DNA from: a virus
Length of the DNA: 64,000 nt
Virus record (IMG/VR): IMGVR_UViG_3300032322_001517
Coordinates: 41,665 to 105,664 of that record
Strand: one strand, 5' to 3'
Made by a program: the position numbers and the translations under genes. Below are positions 5,711 to 14,220 of the stretch, piece after piece. The notes under the pieces were generated by a model. That model was not told the DNA's origin and did no database searches. It was given only the letters and a program-made list of their open reading frames with translations. Positions within the stretch are counted from its first letter, which is position 1, and every line of letters starts with the position of its first letter.

Positions 5711-6645
5711 ACCAACTCTGCTTCAAGCATAATTTCAGACAAAAATGCAGCGAAGTTGATTTCCGGATTGGCCGAAAACGCATTTTGATATTGATACTTT
5801 GCAATCAACATAATCAAAATGGGTAAAGTTCTCTTAGAAAAATACTCAGAAGCATTGTCATAAAATTCATTGTACAACTGATTGACATCTGTATCAATGT
5901 TATTCTTAACCCACTTTCTGATCTCAGTGAGATTCTTATCCTTCATCAAGGCGATAAGTTCCTTGATAGAAGTTTGCTGCATGTTAGCGAGAATACCAGA
6001 GTCGATTTTGCCTGTAGCTGAATACCGCTGAAGTTCATTAAGAACACGACGCCAATCTGGAAAGTGCTTGTTGATTACTTCAGCAACAACAGCAGGATCA
6101 AACTCAATGGTTTCCTTCTTGAGGATGCACTGGACACGCTTAAAGAACTGACCAGCGAGCTTGGCCATATCCTTCTTGCTGATCTTAAAGTCTACAACTG
6201 AGCAACGCGAATGAAGTGGATCGATGATGCGATTCTTAAAGTTACAGGTGAGGATGAATCCACAATTCTTGCTAAATTCCTCCATAAAATTTCGCAAAGC
6301 TGGCTGTGTTGAGTTTGCGTTAAGGTAATCTGCTTCGTCAAGGATAACGTACTTACGACCTCCAGAAAGAGATACACTGGACGCGAAGTTGAGAATTTCA
6401 TTTCGCAGGGTATCGATATTACCATTCATAGATCCGTTAATTACAATATAGTCACATCCAAGTTGTTCAAGCATAGCTCTTGCTACTGTTGTTTTACCAA
6501 CACCAGCGGATCCAGATAGGATAAGATTAGGGATATTTTTTTGATCAACGAATCGTTGAAAAGTTGCTTTTAAATCAACAGGTAGGATAGTCTCTTCAAT
6601 AGTTTTCGGACGATACTTTTCAACCCACAAAAAATCATCAAGCAT
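5707..6645 (-). CDS. 44: Clamp loader ATPase subunit gp44
   Basis: 312 residues from ATG at 6645. I prefer this start over one five codons upstream because the GGAG that would serve it lies 6 bases before. It is an AAA+ ATPase: WVEKYRPKT near the N-terminus, Walker A SGSAGVGKTT (about residues 44-53), Walker B VILDEADYL, sensor ILTCNF and SRC arginine-finger motif. It loads the gp45 clamp onto primer-template DNA. A strong terminator lies just upstream, so it depends on read-through or an unseen promoter. Confidence 0.97.
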   Translation of the reverse strand: MLDDFLWVEKYRPKTIEETILPVDLKATFQRFVDQKNIPNLILSGSAGVGKTTVARAMLEQLGCDYIVINGSMNGNIDTLRNEILNFASSVSLSGGRKYVILDEADYLNANSTQPALRNFMEEFSKNCGFILTCNFKNRIIDPLHSRCSVVDFKISKKDMAKLAGQFFKRVQCILKKETIEFDPAVVAEVINKHFPDWRRVLNELQRYSATGKIDSGILANMQQTSIKELIALMKDKNLTEIRKWVKNNIDTDVNQLYNEFYDNASEYFSKRTLPILIMLIAKYQYQNAFSANPEINFAAFLSEIMLEAELV

Positions 6646-6660
6646 AGTATTCTCCATCAT

Positions 6661-6691
6661 AAAAAAAGGGGAGCCTTATTTTAGCTCCCCT
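6661..6691 (-). terminator. Terminator between gp45 and gp44
   Basis: Minus-strand stem AGGGGAGC/GCTCCCCT with loop of nine bases, followed by a T-run of about seven. The same stem sequence recurs in the terminator at 18550-18575. It probably limits gp44-gp62-regA expression relative to gp45. Confidence 0.92.
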
Positions 6692-6707
6692 GACACTTTA
6701 AGTCAAC

Positions 6708-7361
6708 TTAGAAAGTTGACGATTGTTCAACAGCAATCCAATACTCAGCTTCCTTGCCAGAGAAGTGCGAAATACCTCGCGAACAAATACTAACTTCATA
6801 ATCTCCAGGAATGATCTTAATATTTTCCAGCTTGAAGATAGCCTTAAATGTCTTTGTCGTTTCACCAACTTCAATAGAAAAAGTATTTCCATTAGTCAGC
6901 TTTGTATCATCAGCCTGAAGATACAACTTAGAACCATCGCCAACTATTACCATTTCAGGAAGGCTGTTAATACCAGCAGCCTTTTCAATCTTCTTAAAAT
7001 GATCCTGAGAAAGCGTAAAAGAAACATCAATGGATGGCAAATTGATTTCCTTTTCAGGCGGAGCCTTAATTGCGCTTTCATCAGCGAAAGGAATTACCTG
7101 CTTGAGATTACCCTCACGGATAACAAGCTGAGCATCGCCTAGCTTAACCTCAGGATCATTGAACATGCTCAAATTAGCAATGAATGAATCAAGGTTGTAG
7201 ATAGCAAACCTCTTATCGAAAGAGGTTTGAACTTGAGCCTTGGCCATTACAGTCTTTGAAGTTGAAATGGTCTTCAAAGTGTTTCCTTCCTGAATAATAA
7301 TGGAAGGATTAATCTTAGCAAAATTCTTAAGGATATTCACAGTATTGGTATCAATCTTCAT
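6708..7361 (-). CDS. 45: Sliding clamp gp45 (DNA polymerase processivity factor)
   Basis: 217 residues (T4 gp45 is 228). The trimeric clamp tethers the polymerase and, in T4, also activates late transcription with gp55 and gp33. The N-terminal LKNFAKINPSIIIQEGNTLKT and the two-domain clamp length match the family. Start ATG has AAAGGAG 6 bases upstream. It is followed by a terminator and preceded by its own promoter (7390-7418). Confidence 0.95.
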   Translation of the reverse strand: MKIDTNTVNILKNFAKINPSIIIQEGNTLKTISTSKTVMAKAQVQTSFDKRFAIYNLDSFIANLSMFNDPEVKLGDAQLVIREGNLKQVIPFADESAIKAPPEKEINLPSIDVSFTLSQDHFKKIEKAAGINSLPEMVIVGDGSKLYLQADDTKLTNGNTFSIEVGETTKTFKAIFKLENIKIIPGDYEVSICSRGISHFSGKEAEYWIAVEQSSTF

Positions 7362-7389
7362 ATCAAACTCCTTTAGTGGATACTTTCAT

Positions 7390-7418
7390 AGTATAACTTA
7401 CATACTATAATTTGGCAA
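7390..7418 (-). promoter_or_regulatory. Promoter for gp45
   Basis: TTGCCA (7418-7413), 17 bases, TATACT (7395-7390) on the minus strand, about 30 bases before the gp45 start. It lacks the ATTCCGG spacer of the P1-P4 family. No clear MotA-type box was seen. Confidence 0.6.
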
Positions 7419-8273
7419 TTACTTTTTGCCCTTCTTAAGAGCAGTGGGATCAGCTGTTGCTGCAGCCCCAATAGTCGCAAGATCAGCGAGCGAACCACCG
7501 AAGATGTAAGTACCAACATGCTGCATCTTCATCCATGGGCAGAACCATGTCTTCAAACCAATTTCCTGCGCCTTCTGACAGAACCAATAATCCTCAGAAA
7601 GATAACGCTTAGAAGCAGGATCGACTTCAGCCTGGAAGTACATCATAATTTCGCGAGAACCATCGAAATGTTCAGTACGAACATGGTCTGGCTTATAGTT
7701 ATACTGAGGATAGCTATCATTGAACTTCTTCATAGCTTCCTTGCTTACCATCATGAAACCTGTACCAATCTCAAGTACTTCGCATGGCTCGCTGATCTGA
7801 ATGCTCTGTTGACCACCCTTGGGATTAAAGACATAATCGCCAACAAACTTTTCAAGAACGTTAGGATCTTCGTCAGCAACGCCCTTATCTACAGCTTGCT
7901 TGATCTTTTCCCAACTGATACACTTCTTAGGATATGGACCACCAATGATGTCATACTTTTCAGTTTCTATTGTCTGCAAAGCCATCAATGCAATAACATC
8001 TTGAGGATTAAACCCAATGTCTGAGTCAATAAACATAAGATGCTGTGCGTCTGAACGCATAAACTCATCACAACAATAGTTTCTTGCACGAGTAATCAAA
8101 GATTCGTTGAACAAGAAATACATCTGAAGTGGGATGCCATAATTGGCACAAAGAGCTGAAAGGTCTGCTACAGAACGAGCAAACATACCAGCGCATTGCC
8201 CGCCATACATAGGCGTAGCAATAAATAACTTTCTTTCGCGAAGCTGTTCAATCGGGATTTGAATTTCCATCAT
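7419..8273 (-). CDS. GT-A-type glycosyltransferase
   Basis: 284 residues. The N-terminus (KLFIATPMYGG) and the LMFIDSDIGF segment with a DSD metal-binding motif near residues 83-85 are those of a GT-A fold glycosyltransferase, and a second acidic patch (EDYWFCQKA) fits the catalytic loop of the family. It is the last gene of a run led by a TET/JBP dioxygenase, with an ATGA overlap to the preceding gene. A role in adding sugar to an oxidised DNA base is plausible from context. Glycosylation of another substrate cannot be excluded. Confidence 0.82.
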   Translation of the reverse strand: MMEIQIPIEQLRERKLFIATPMYGGQCAGMFARSVADLSALCANYGIPLQMYFLFNESLITRARNYCCDEFMRSDAQHLMFIDSDIGFNPQDVIALMALQTIETEKYDIIGGPYPKKCISWEKIKQAVDKGVADEDPNVLEKFVGDYVFNPKGGQQSIQISEPCEVLEIGTGFMMVSKEAMKKFNDSYPQYNYKPDHVRTEHFDGSREIMMYFQAEVDPASKRYLSEDYWFCQKAQEIGLKTWFCPWMKMQHVGTYIFGGSLADLATIGAAATADPTALKKGKK

Positions 8274-8593
8274 TTACCATCCTTATAATGATCTACGTAT
8301 AAACACATCAATACATAATGTATTGTTTTCATAAGATCGTCTTTATTAGAGCCGTTCTTTTTTCCGTAACGCCAAAGATATTTTAATGCAGTATTTCTAA
8401 AGGTAGGAGTAGAATCACCAAGAGCAATCCAAGCATCAAAACATTCAATTGACTGTTGTTCAGTCTTATAATGCTGACTATAAGTCTTATCGATATAAGA
8501 TTTGAAGTCGGCTATAATACGATCTTCAGCATATTTATATTCTATTTCTTCCTTCTTGTATGTGTTTTGGTGTACTAAGGAAAAATCTTTCAT
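8270..8593 (-). CDS. DUF3310-like protein
   Basis: 107 residues from the ATG at 8593, with AAGAGG 6 bases upstream. A longer reading begins 13 codons earlier but lacks a ribosome site. The segment TFRNTALKYLWRYGKKNG followed by DDLMKTIHYVLM is the pattern of the DUF3310 family, small phage proteins of unknown function often found near nucleotide-metabolism genes. It lies between two glycosyltransferase genes and overlaps the next start, so it probably belongs to the same transcript. Confidence 0.7.
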   Translation of the reverse strand: MKDFSLVHQNTYKKEEIEYKYAEDRIIADFKSYIDKTYSQHYKTEQQSIECFDAWIALGDSTPTFRNTALKYLWRYGKKNGSNKDDLMKTIHYVLMCLYVDHYKDGK

Positions 8594-8603
8594 TATGAAC
8601 CTC

Positions 8604-9392
8604 TTAAAAAAATGAATCCAATGTCGCTCCAATTTGTTTACTATTATCCTTTAATCTAAGCTCAGCCATACCAGTTGTTTCGCGTATGTACATGGTGCAG
8701 TAATCTGGAAACATCTCAGCAATTTTACTGATAGATTCATGAACATATTCTTTGGTTCTAATTGTTTGAAGACCACCATCTTCCTTGTAGTAATTTGACT
8801 TTACAGTATAGTCATCAAATCGAACAACAGCACCGTTACGAATATACTGACGAATAGAATATTCATAATCTTCACCATGATTAGTTACGCGAGCAAGGTC
8901 ATCATGATGTTCGACAATAACACCAAACATCGAAGCAATGATATAGCAGAGCTTAGTATAAACTCTTTCCTTCATAAAGTATGCATTGGCAGCAGCGTAA
9001 ATACCAAATGTTTTAGCGCCTACCTTTTCGCACTCTTCAAAGCCACGAAGAATAATTTCCTTCTCAAGGTCATCAACACGACCCAACTTCTGTTCGCTGA
9101 TTTTCTTTTGAACCTCTTCAACGTCATCATCAAACATCATAAGGTAAGTACCTTCTGGGTAATACCTTTCAATGAAGTTACGTTGAGCGCCAATAGTAGG
9201 AACACCAACTACAATGTTTTGGTAGGGAGTATCCTTAAGAGAAAACTTGTATGCTTCATATTCGTTTTCATCAGCAACAAATATGGTGATCTTTGAAGGT
9301 TCTATATTGTAGCTTTCTAGAACCTTCAAAGTTTTCTTTTTAATTGTTTCAGGTCGCTTATATGAAGGAATCGCGATCTCATAATTAATCAT
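8604..9392 (-). CDS. TET-associated-type glycosyltransferase (TAGT-like)
   Basis: 262 residues. YEIAIPSYKRPETI at the N-terminus, IGAQRNFIERYYPEG, and a MMFDDDV motif (DDD about residues 88-90) are the marks of the GT-A-like family found beside TET/JBP dioxygenases in phages. Its start overlaps the TET stop as ATGA, so the two are translationally coupled. The likely job is to glycosylate hydroxymethyl-pyrimidine made by the dioxygenase in phage DNA. That is inference from family and neighbours. Confidence 0.83.
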   Translation of the reverse strand: MINYEIAIPSYKRPETIKKKTLKVLESYNIEPSKITIFVADENEYEAYKFSLKDTPYQNIVVGVPTIGAQRNFIERYYPEGTYLMMFDDDVEEVQKKISEQKLGRVDDLEKEIILRGFEECEKVGAKTFGIYAAANAYFMKERVYTKLCYIIASMFGVIVEHHDDLARVTNHGEDYEYSIRQYIRNGAVVRFDDYTVKSNYYKEDGGLQTIRTKEYVHESISKIAEMFPDYCTMYIRETTGMAELRLKDNSKQIGATLDSFF

Positions 9393-10699
9393 GCAAAAAA
9401 GCTCTCCAAATTAACTGTTTTATTTTTACCGTATGGATCCTTCATATCATGCTTATGAAGGTAATCATACCATTCCTGATCTTCCCACATTCCTGGAGAA
9501 ACACCATTCCACAGATTACGCTGAAGAGGATGATCCTTATTCAAGCGGCGCTCATCAACATACTGCTTGCGGAGATTTTCATATTCCCAAGACTGGAGTT
9601 CAAGCATCTTTTCGCGGAAGTATGCAACAATAGTCATACGGTCGTTATCATCACCTAGAAGAGCATCATTACCATGAATACCACCATGGTTATTTACAAG
9701 CAACATGTCTCCAGGTTGGATATTGATTGCGATACGATACTCAGGAAGAATAAACTCACCACCTCGCCAACCCTTACCGTCGGGTCCAGTTACACCACAG
9801 ATGTTAGAGAAACCTTCGTGAAGGTCGCCAGCATCTCGGTGACAGGCAGTACGCCAGTTGTGATTAACTGTAAGGGTAGTAAAAACAGTATCCGAAATAC
9901 GGAAACGATGATCAAGTTGTTGAGCAGCGTTGTTTTGCTTAGCCCAACGATTAGGAAGAAGTTCCTTGAACTGCTGATCCAACTTGCGCAGATAAGGATA
10001 CGAAAGCGCAAACTTCTCAAGGTTCTTTTCAGTATAAGAAGTTGCACGTCCATAAGGAATGCGAGGATAACGATCAAAGTAACCAGCGATGCCAGACATA
10101 ACGGACTGAGCGTAATTAGTTTCAGAAATGTAATTCTTAGCTACATACTCAGCTTCTTTACGCTGTTCTTCGCGTGTCATATTACCTAGACCATCAACCC
10201 ACTTGTCGAACCAACCGTGGTATTCAGGATACTTCTTGGTAACTTCTGAACGAAGCCATACTTGACCGCGAGTTTCTTCTTTCTTTGAAGATGCCTGGTG
10301 ACGAGCACGAATTGAGTCAATGCTATCATCTTCAACAATAGCATTCTCAGGTCTTAGAAGAAAATCGAGTATGTCAATATGATATTCCGTAACCCAATCT
10401 CTACCGCCGCGACCATTAGCGCCAAGCATATCGCCACGTGGTCCTGCAGCCAACCCGCGATTTTGTGACTCAACAGCAGCTTCTCGTAAACCAGCATACG
10501 CAGCATCTTGCTCTTCCTTTGTAAAAACATTTTTTCTATACTTAAAAATTATGTTTTCTTCAGAGATAGATCCATCAAGCGACTCAGCATACAAGTCACA
10601 ATCTTCGTTGATTACACGATCAGCGTAATCCTTAACTGTGATGAAAGCACCAAGAGTTTCTTCTGAATCAATTTTTTTTCTAACTATAATTTCTACCAT
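9389..10699 (-). CDS. TET/JBP-family 2-oxoglutarate dioxygenase
   Basis: 436 residues. The catalytic core is C-terminal: CHRDAGD gives the HxD metal pair (H287, D289), GGEFILPEYRIAINIQPGD and NNHGGIHGN give the distal histidine (H338 or H342), and R354 could bind 2-oxoglutarate. This arrangement is that of the TET/JBP family, which oxidises the methyl group of 5-methylcytosine or thymine in DNA. The N-terminal 230 residues are less conserved. No cytosine methyltransferase is seen in this window, so the substrate base is not determined. A promoter is visible at 10745-10772, and AGGAG precedes the start. Confidence 0.88.
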   Translation of the reverse strand: MVEIIVRKKIDSEETLGAFITVKDYADRVINEDCDLYAESLDGSISEENIIFKYRKNVFTKEEQDAAYAGLREAAVESQNRGLAAGPRGDMLGANGRGGRDWVTEYHIDILDFLLRPENAIVEDDSIDSIRARHQASSKKEETRGQVWLRSEVTKKYPEYHGWFDKWVDGLGNMTREEQRKEAEYVAKNYISETNYAQSVMSGIAGYFDRYPRIPYGRATSYTEKNLEKFALSYPYLRKLDQQFKELLPNRWAKQNNAAQQLDHRFRISDTVFTTLTVNHNWRTACHRDAGDLHEGFSNICGVTGPDGKGWRGGEFILPEYRIAINIQPGDMLLVNNHGGIHGNDALLGDDNDRMTIVAYFREKMLELQSWEYENLRKQYVDERRLNKDHPLQRNLWNGVSPGMWEDQEWYDYLHKHDMKDPYGKNKTVNLESFFA

Positions 10700-10744
10700 A
10701 TTACGCTCCTGTTGTTAGTGAATTACCATAGTATATATGCAACA

Positions 10745-10772
10745 ATTATAGCGTAATTATGTCATTAATCAA
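10745..10772 (-). promoter_or_regulatory. Possible promoter for the TET cassette
   Basis: TTGATT (10772-10767), 16 bases, TATAAT (10750-10745) on the minus strand, lying in the last codons of the MazG-like gene and about 45 bases before the TET start. A second -10-like TATACT lies a little downstream (about 10730). Confidence 0.55.
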
Positions 10773-11156
10773 ATTTTCTCTTTCATTTTGCAAAATTTTT
10801 GCAACATTCGGTGGTTGCCACCCAGCTGGCTTGAGGATTTTGCCATCTTCACGACGGAGAGGTTTACCATCCACCAACTTTGCCATGTTAGAATTATGAA
10901 CTTCTTCGAAAACCTTATCAAGGGGAATACCATAAGACACAGCTGTACCACAAGCAATGTAAATAATATCTGCTAGCGCATCAGCGATCTCAACGAGATC
11001 GTTGTTATGCTCTGCATCCTTGTATTCTGTAAATTCTTCAGTTAGAAGCTTGACTCTCAATGCTCTCTCAGCCTCGCCAGGAAGCTCAGGAAGCCTTCCT
11101 ACACGCTGACCGAAAGAACGATGAAAGTCCATTACATCTCTATACCAATTACTCAT
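10746..11156 (-). CDS. MazG-like nucleotide pyrophosphohydrolase
   Basis: 136 residues, all helical. The metal-binding pattern EEFTEYKDA followed by EIADALADIIYIA is the ExxE...ExxD signature of the all-alpha NTP pyrophosphatase fold (MazG, HisE-like). Such phage enzymes hydrolyse nucleoside triphosphates or alarmone-related nucleotides. The exact substrate is unknown. The start overlaps the upstream stop by eight bases, so it is in one transcript with the genes up to gp46. Confidence 0.85.
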   Translation of the reverse strand: MSNWYRDVMDFHRSFGQRVGRLPELPGEAERALRVKLLTEEFTEYKDAEHNNDLVEIADALADIIYIACGTAVSYGIPLDKVFEEVHNSNMAKLVDGKPLRREDGKILKPAGWQPPNVAKILQNERENLINDIITL

Positions 11157-11688
11157 TAATCCACTCCGGAGGTTGACGGTTAGTCCACTTATGCATGGAA
11201 ACTTTACCTAGTCTATAATAATTACGATAGTTTGTCAATGGGTCATTAGAAACTTTGTACTCGTCTGCCATAGCGGAAGGCATTGGTGTTGCCTCGTATC
11301 GCTTGAGATTATTTGGCGGAGATTGAAGCATATAAGAAAGCTCGCCGTAACACTTATGTTCTTTGTTGTAACGATAAGTGTATTCTGCCATCAGTGCATA
11401 AAAGTGATCAGTAAGCCAATTGTAATTCTCAACTGACTCACGGCACCAAACAGCTGAAGGATGATTGATGTGCGTTGCTTGATACACAACAGGGTCGCGT
11501 GCATCATCAAGAATCCAACGGCGAGCTTTACGCCCAGTCTTAGACTTACCTTCTACTTCACGACCATCGAGCAAGCGATGAGCAGTAGAAAGAAGTTGTG
11601 CTGACTCGAGGATCATTTTGACAACATGCTTGTCAACCATCCACTGAGCAGCTTGCGCTGGGTCTTTATCGATGTAGAAGATATTCAT
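11149..11688 (-). CDS. Conserved phage protein of unknown function
   Basis: 179 residues. It begins MNIFYIDKDPAQAAQWMVDKHVVKM, a signature I recognise from many phage and some bacterial proteins, followed by ESAQLLSTAHR, THINHPSAVWCRES, and a C-terminal MHKWTNRQPPEW. The repeated His, Asp and Arg in conserved blocks suggest an enzyme, but I know of no established activity. It overlaps the deformylase gene by 23 bases and the MazG-like gene by eight. Confidence 0.75.
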   Translation of the reverse strand: MNIFYIDKDPAQAAQWMVDKHVVKMILESAQLLSTAHRLLDGREVEGKSKTGRKARRWILDDARDPVVYQATHINHPSAVWCRESVENYNWLTDHFYALMAEYTYRYNKEHKCYGELSYMLQSPPNNLKRYEATPMPSAMADEYKVSNDPLTNYRNYYRLGKVSMHKWTNRQPPEWINE

Positions 11689-12205
11689 ATGAGCCCAAAT
11701 TAGATTTGATGTTGATCGAAGATTTAATACCTCGACGCCATTTGTCTAGTGCTTTATCACGATGAACGCGATTAGCTTTGTTGAAAAATATAACGCCGTC
11801 TAGATGATCTAGCTCATGCTGGAAAATACGAGCTGACATACCAGTAAACTGCTTAGTCAAGGTATCTCCATTAGGAGTTTGGAATCTTACTCTTACATGT
11901 TGAGAACGTTTAATTTTAACGTATAAACCTGGATAAGTCAAGCACCCTTCTTCAAGGACTACCTCAGCCTCTGAGGGCTGAACAATTTTCGGATTGAAAC
12001 AAACAAAGTTCTCAGGAGCAGCACGCATAGCAAAAATACGATATGGCACTCCCACTTGATTGGCAGCAAGACCGATACCGTTGTTATCATACATACACTT
12101 AACCAACTCCTTAGAAAAGTCAATGGGATCAAAAGGAGGATGTGAAAAATCAAAATGCTTGCAAGGATTAGTAAGTATAGGATCGTCATTCTTCACTAAA
12201 TTCAT
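11666..12205 (-). CDS. def: Peptide deformylase
   Basis: 179 residues, a normal length for bacterial deformylases and longer than many phage forms. All three motifs are intact: GIGLAANQVG (43-52), EGCLTYPG (86-93, Cys88 metal ligand) and QHELDH (129-134, His130 and His134 ligands, Glu131 catalytic). It removes the formyl group from nascent proteins. Aquatic phages often carry one, probably to keep up with a surge of phage translation. It overlaps the genes on both sides. Confidence 0.95.
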   Translation of the reverse strand: MNLVKNDDPILTNPCKHFDFSHPPFDPIDFSKELVKCMYDNNGIGLAANQVGVPYRIFAMRAAPENFVCFNPKIVQPSEAEVVLEEGCLTYPGLYVKIKRSQHVRVRFQTPNGDTLTKQFTGMSARIFQHELDHLDGVIFFNKANRVHRDKALDKWRRGIKSSINIKSNLGSYEYLLHR

Positions 12206-12371
12206 TTTTCTTATCCGTTAATGTGTAGGTTCCATTTTTGTTATCAATCCAAAAAAGATCTGTTCCTTCTGCCCACCCCATTTGAGAAAGCAGATCAACA
12301 GGAATAGGAAGAATCAATTCTCCAGTTTCAATATCTTCTTGAACTTCTACCGTATATGTATTTGCTACCAA
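12186..12371 (-). CDS. Small AbrB-like protein
   Basis: 61 residues. It starts with TTG at 12371 with GGAG ten bases upstream; there is no in-frame ATG. The pattern TYTVEVQEDIETGELILPIPVD then QMGWAEGTDLFWIDN resembles the swapped-hairpin AbrB/MazE fold and a common marine-phage hypothetical protein. DNA binding is possible but unproven. It overlaps the upstream gene's end by seven bases and the deformylase start by 20. Confidence 0.65.
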   Translation of the reverse strand: MVANTYTVEVQEDIETGELILPIPVDLLSQMGWAEGTDLFWIDNKNGTYTLTDKKNEFSEE

Positions 12372-12514
12372 TGTCTTATAACTCCAGCTATGATAAACAA
12401 GTTAGTTATAATATAACAAAATACTATTAGAGTTCTAATCAAAGCAATTTTATCTGCTTCTTTATCGTTTACACCTGCTTTTTCACCAAGAGCTTTAGAC
12501 CAAAGACGCCACAT
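12365..12514 (-). CDS. Small membrane protein
   Basis: 49 residues. The ATG at 12514 overlaps the gp46 stop as TAATG. The N-terminus MWRLWSKALGEKAG is followed by a charged segment and then one hydrophobic helix (IRTLIVFCYIITNLFIIAGV). I recognise this small protein as a companion of gp46 in marine T4-like phages. Function unknown. It was found by reading the frame directly because it is short. Confidence 0.75.
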   Translation of the reverse strand: MWRLWSKALGEKAGVNDKEADKIALIRTLIVFCYIITNLFIIAGVIRHW

Positions 12515-14220
12515 TACAATATCCTAGAAAAGTTTTTATGTTTTCCAAACTTGATGACCTTCTCGAACTTGTCATAAAGCTGATCTGTTTTATGAGATAT
12601 AATAAACGTATTTGTATCAGAAGTCAACTCATTTATTATCTTGAGGAATTCCTCTGTGCCATTAGAATCCAGAGATGAATCAAAGACCTCGTCCATAATA
12701 AGAATGTTAGTATTGATAGAGTTACGTAGCTTGGCGAGAGAACGCCAAGTGAAAAGAATGGCAAGATTAATACGCATCTTTTCGCCTTCTGAGAAAGAAG
12801 CATACGAAAATTCATCTCTATACCTCGACTTAATTGTTTCGTTGAACTCTTCATCAAGTTCGAACTGACACATAAACTCCATAGAAGAAAGATACTTGTT
12901 GATTAGCTTGTTGATGATAGGAATATACTGCTTGATGATACGAGCTTTAATACCACCATCTTTCAGCAATGAAGAAGTAACATTCAATAAGTTTTTATCT
13001 TCAGAAAGTTCATTGAACTCTGCTTCTATTTGCCTCAACTCTTTTTCTAATTCAGGTATCTTGTTATCTTCTTTAACAGAGTCTGACTTACCAAGAGTTT
13101 TTAACTCTTCCTCTAGTCTATCTCTATATTCTATAACGGAAGATATTCTAGTTCTTACACTGTTTATCTCCATACGAATATCATTTATTTTGGATTGAGT
13201 TTCCAAAATTTGTTTTAGTTCACTGTTCTTTTCTTCGTATTGCTTAGTAAGCAGTTCTAAACCAGAGTTGTATTCTTCAATTTGTTTATTTTTTGTGTCA
13301 ATAGTTTCGCACTTGAACTCTTCATTTATTTCTTGCTTACAGGTTGGACAGTTGTCATGTTTTTCAAAAAACGTAACTTCTTTTTTAACCAATACCAAGT
13401 TAGCTTCTATTTGATGCCTTAACTTAGAAAGTTTTTGTAGCATTTTAGAAACACATTCAGAATCAGGAATGTTTTCTATTAAATCTTTTCTTTCGTTTTC
13501 TAACTTCCAATAATCCTTATTAAGTTGATCAATTTTTTTATTCGTGTCTTGAATCAACTCTTTCTTTTCATTAATCAGCTGATCTGTATTGTTCTGAAGT
13601 TGCTTAAGATGATCTTTGATAAAATCAATTTTTTCTTGAGTTACTTTTTTCTTCGTTTGAATTTCAAAAAGTTTTTCAGTATTATTAAGCAATTTATTTT
13701 TAAGAATAGAGTTCATCGTAGTAAAGATTTGAAGGTCAAGAAGATCTTCAATAATTTCTCTACGCTGACCAGCAGACAACTGCATAAAAGGTTGGAACGT
13801 AGCAGATCCAAGAACTACTACCTGACAAAAAGACTTATGGTTAATCTTAAGAATTTGCTTCTCAAGAATTTCTTGATAGTCTTTCATCTCCGCTGACTGA
13901 TTCATCAGCTTATCATCTTTGTAAACTTCAAAAACGTTGGGCTTCATACCACGAACAATTTTAAAGTTGTTCTTGGCGATAGAAAACTCAACTTCAACTA
14001 CAAGTTGTTTCTGAGTTATAGTATTAATAAGCTGTGGCTTGTTGATTTTACGAAACGCCTTGCCAAACAAAACAAATGACAATGCGTCAAGAATGGTAGA
14101 TTTACCTGCACCATTCTCACCAACAATCAAAGTTGTATTGTACTTGTTAAGTTCGATTTCAGTAAAAACATTACCAGTGGATAGTAAGTTTTTCCATCGC
14201 AGTTTCTTAAATAAAATCAT
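12514..14220 (-). CDS. 46: Recombination endonuclease subunit gp46 (SbcC/Rad50-like)
   Basis: 568 residues (T4 gp46 is 560). Walker A GENGAGKST (34-42), a long coiled coil broken by the zinc hook CPTC near residue 292, the ABC signature FSEGEKMRINLAILF, and Walker B NILIMDEVFD are all visible. With gp47 it resects DNA ends for recombination-dependent replication and host DNA breakdown. The start overlaps the gp47 stop as ATGA. Confidence 0.97.
   Translation of the reverse strand: MILFKKLRWKNLLSTGNVFTEIELNKYNTTLIVGENGAGKSTILDALSFVLFGKAFRKINKPQLINTITQKQLVVEVEFSIAKNNFKIVRGMKPNVFEVYKDDKLMNQSAEMKDYQEILEKQILKINHKSFCQVVVLGSATFQPFMQLSAGQRREIIEDLLDLQIFTTMNSILKNKLLNNTEKLFEIQTKKKVTQEKIDFIKDHLKQLQNNTDQLINEKKELIQDTNKKIDQLNKDYWKLENERKDLIENIPDSECVSKMLQKLSKLRHQIEANLVLVKKEVTFFEKHDNCPTCKQEINEEFKCETIDTKNKQIEEYNSGLELLTKQYEEKNSELKQILETQSKINDIRMEINSVRTRISSVIEYRDRLEEELKTLGKSDSVKEDNKIPELEKELRQIEAEFNELSEDKNLLNVTSSLLKDGGIKARIIKQYIPIINKLINKYLSSMEFMCQFELDEEFNETIKSRYRDEFSYASFSEGEKMRINLAILFTWRSLAKLRNSINTNILIMDEVFDSSLDSNGTEEFLKIINELTSDTNTFIISHKTDQLYDKFEKVIKFGKHKNFSRIL

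Noticed and set aside
11149-11688. Calling the 179-residue protein a pyrimidine-dimer glycosylase (DenV-like)
   Set aside because: Its sequence does not match the DenV pattern; family blocks differ, so function is left open.
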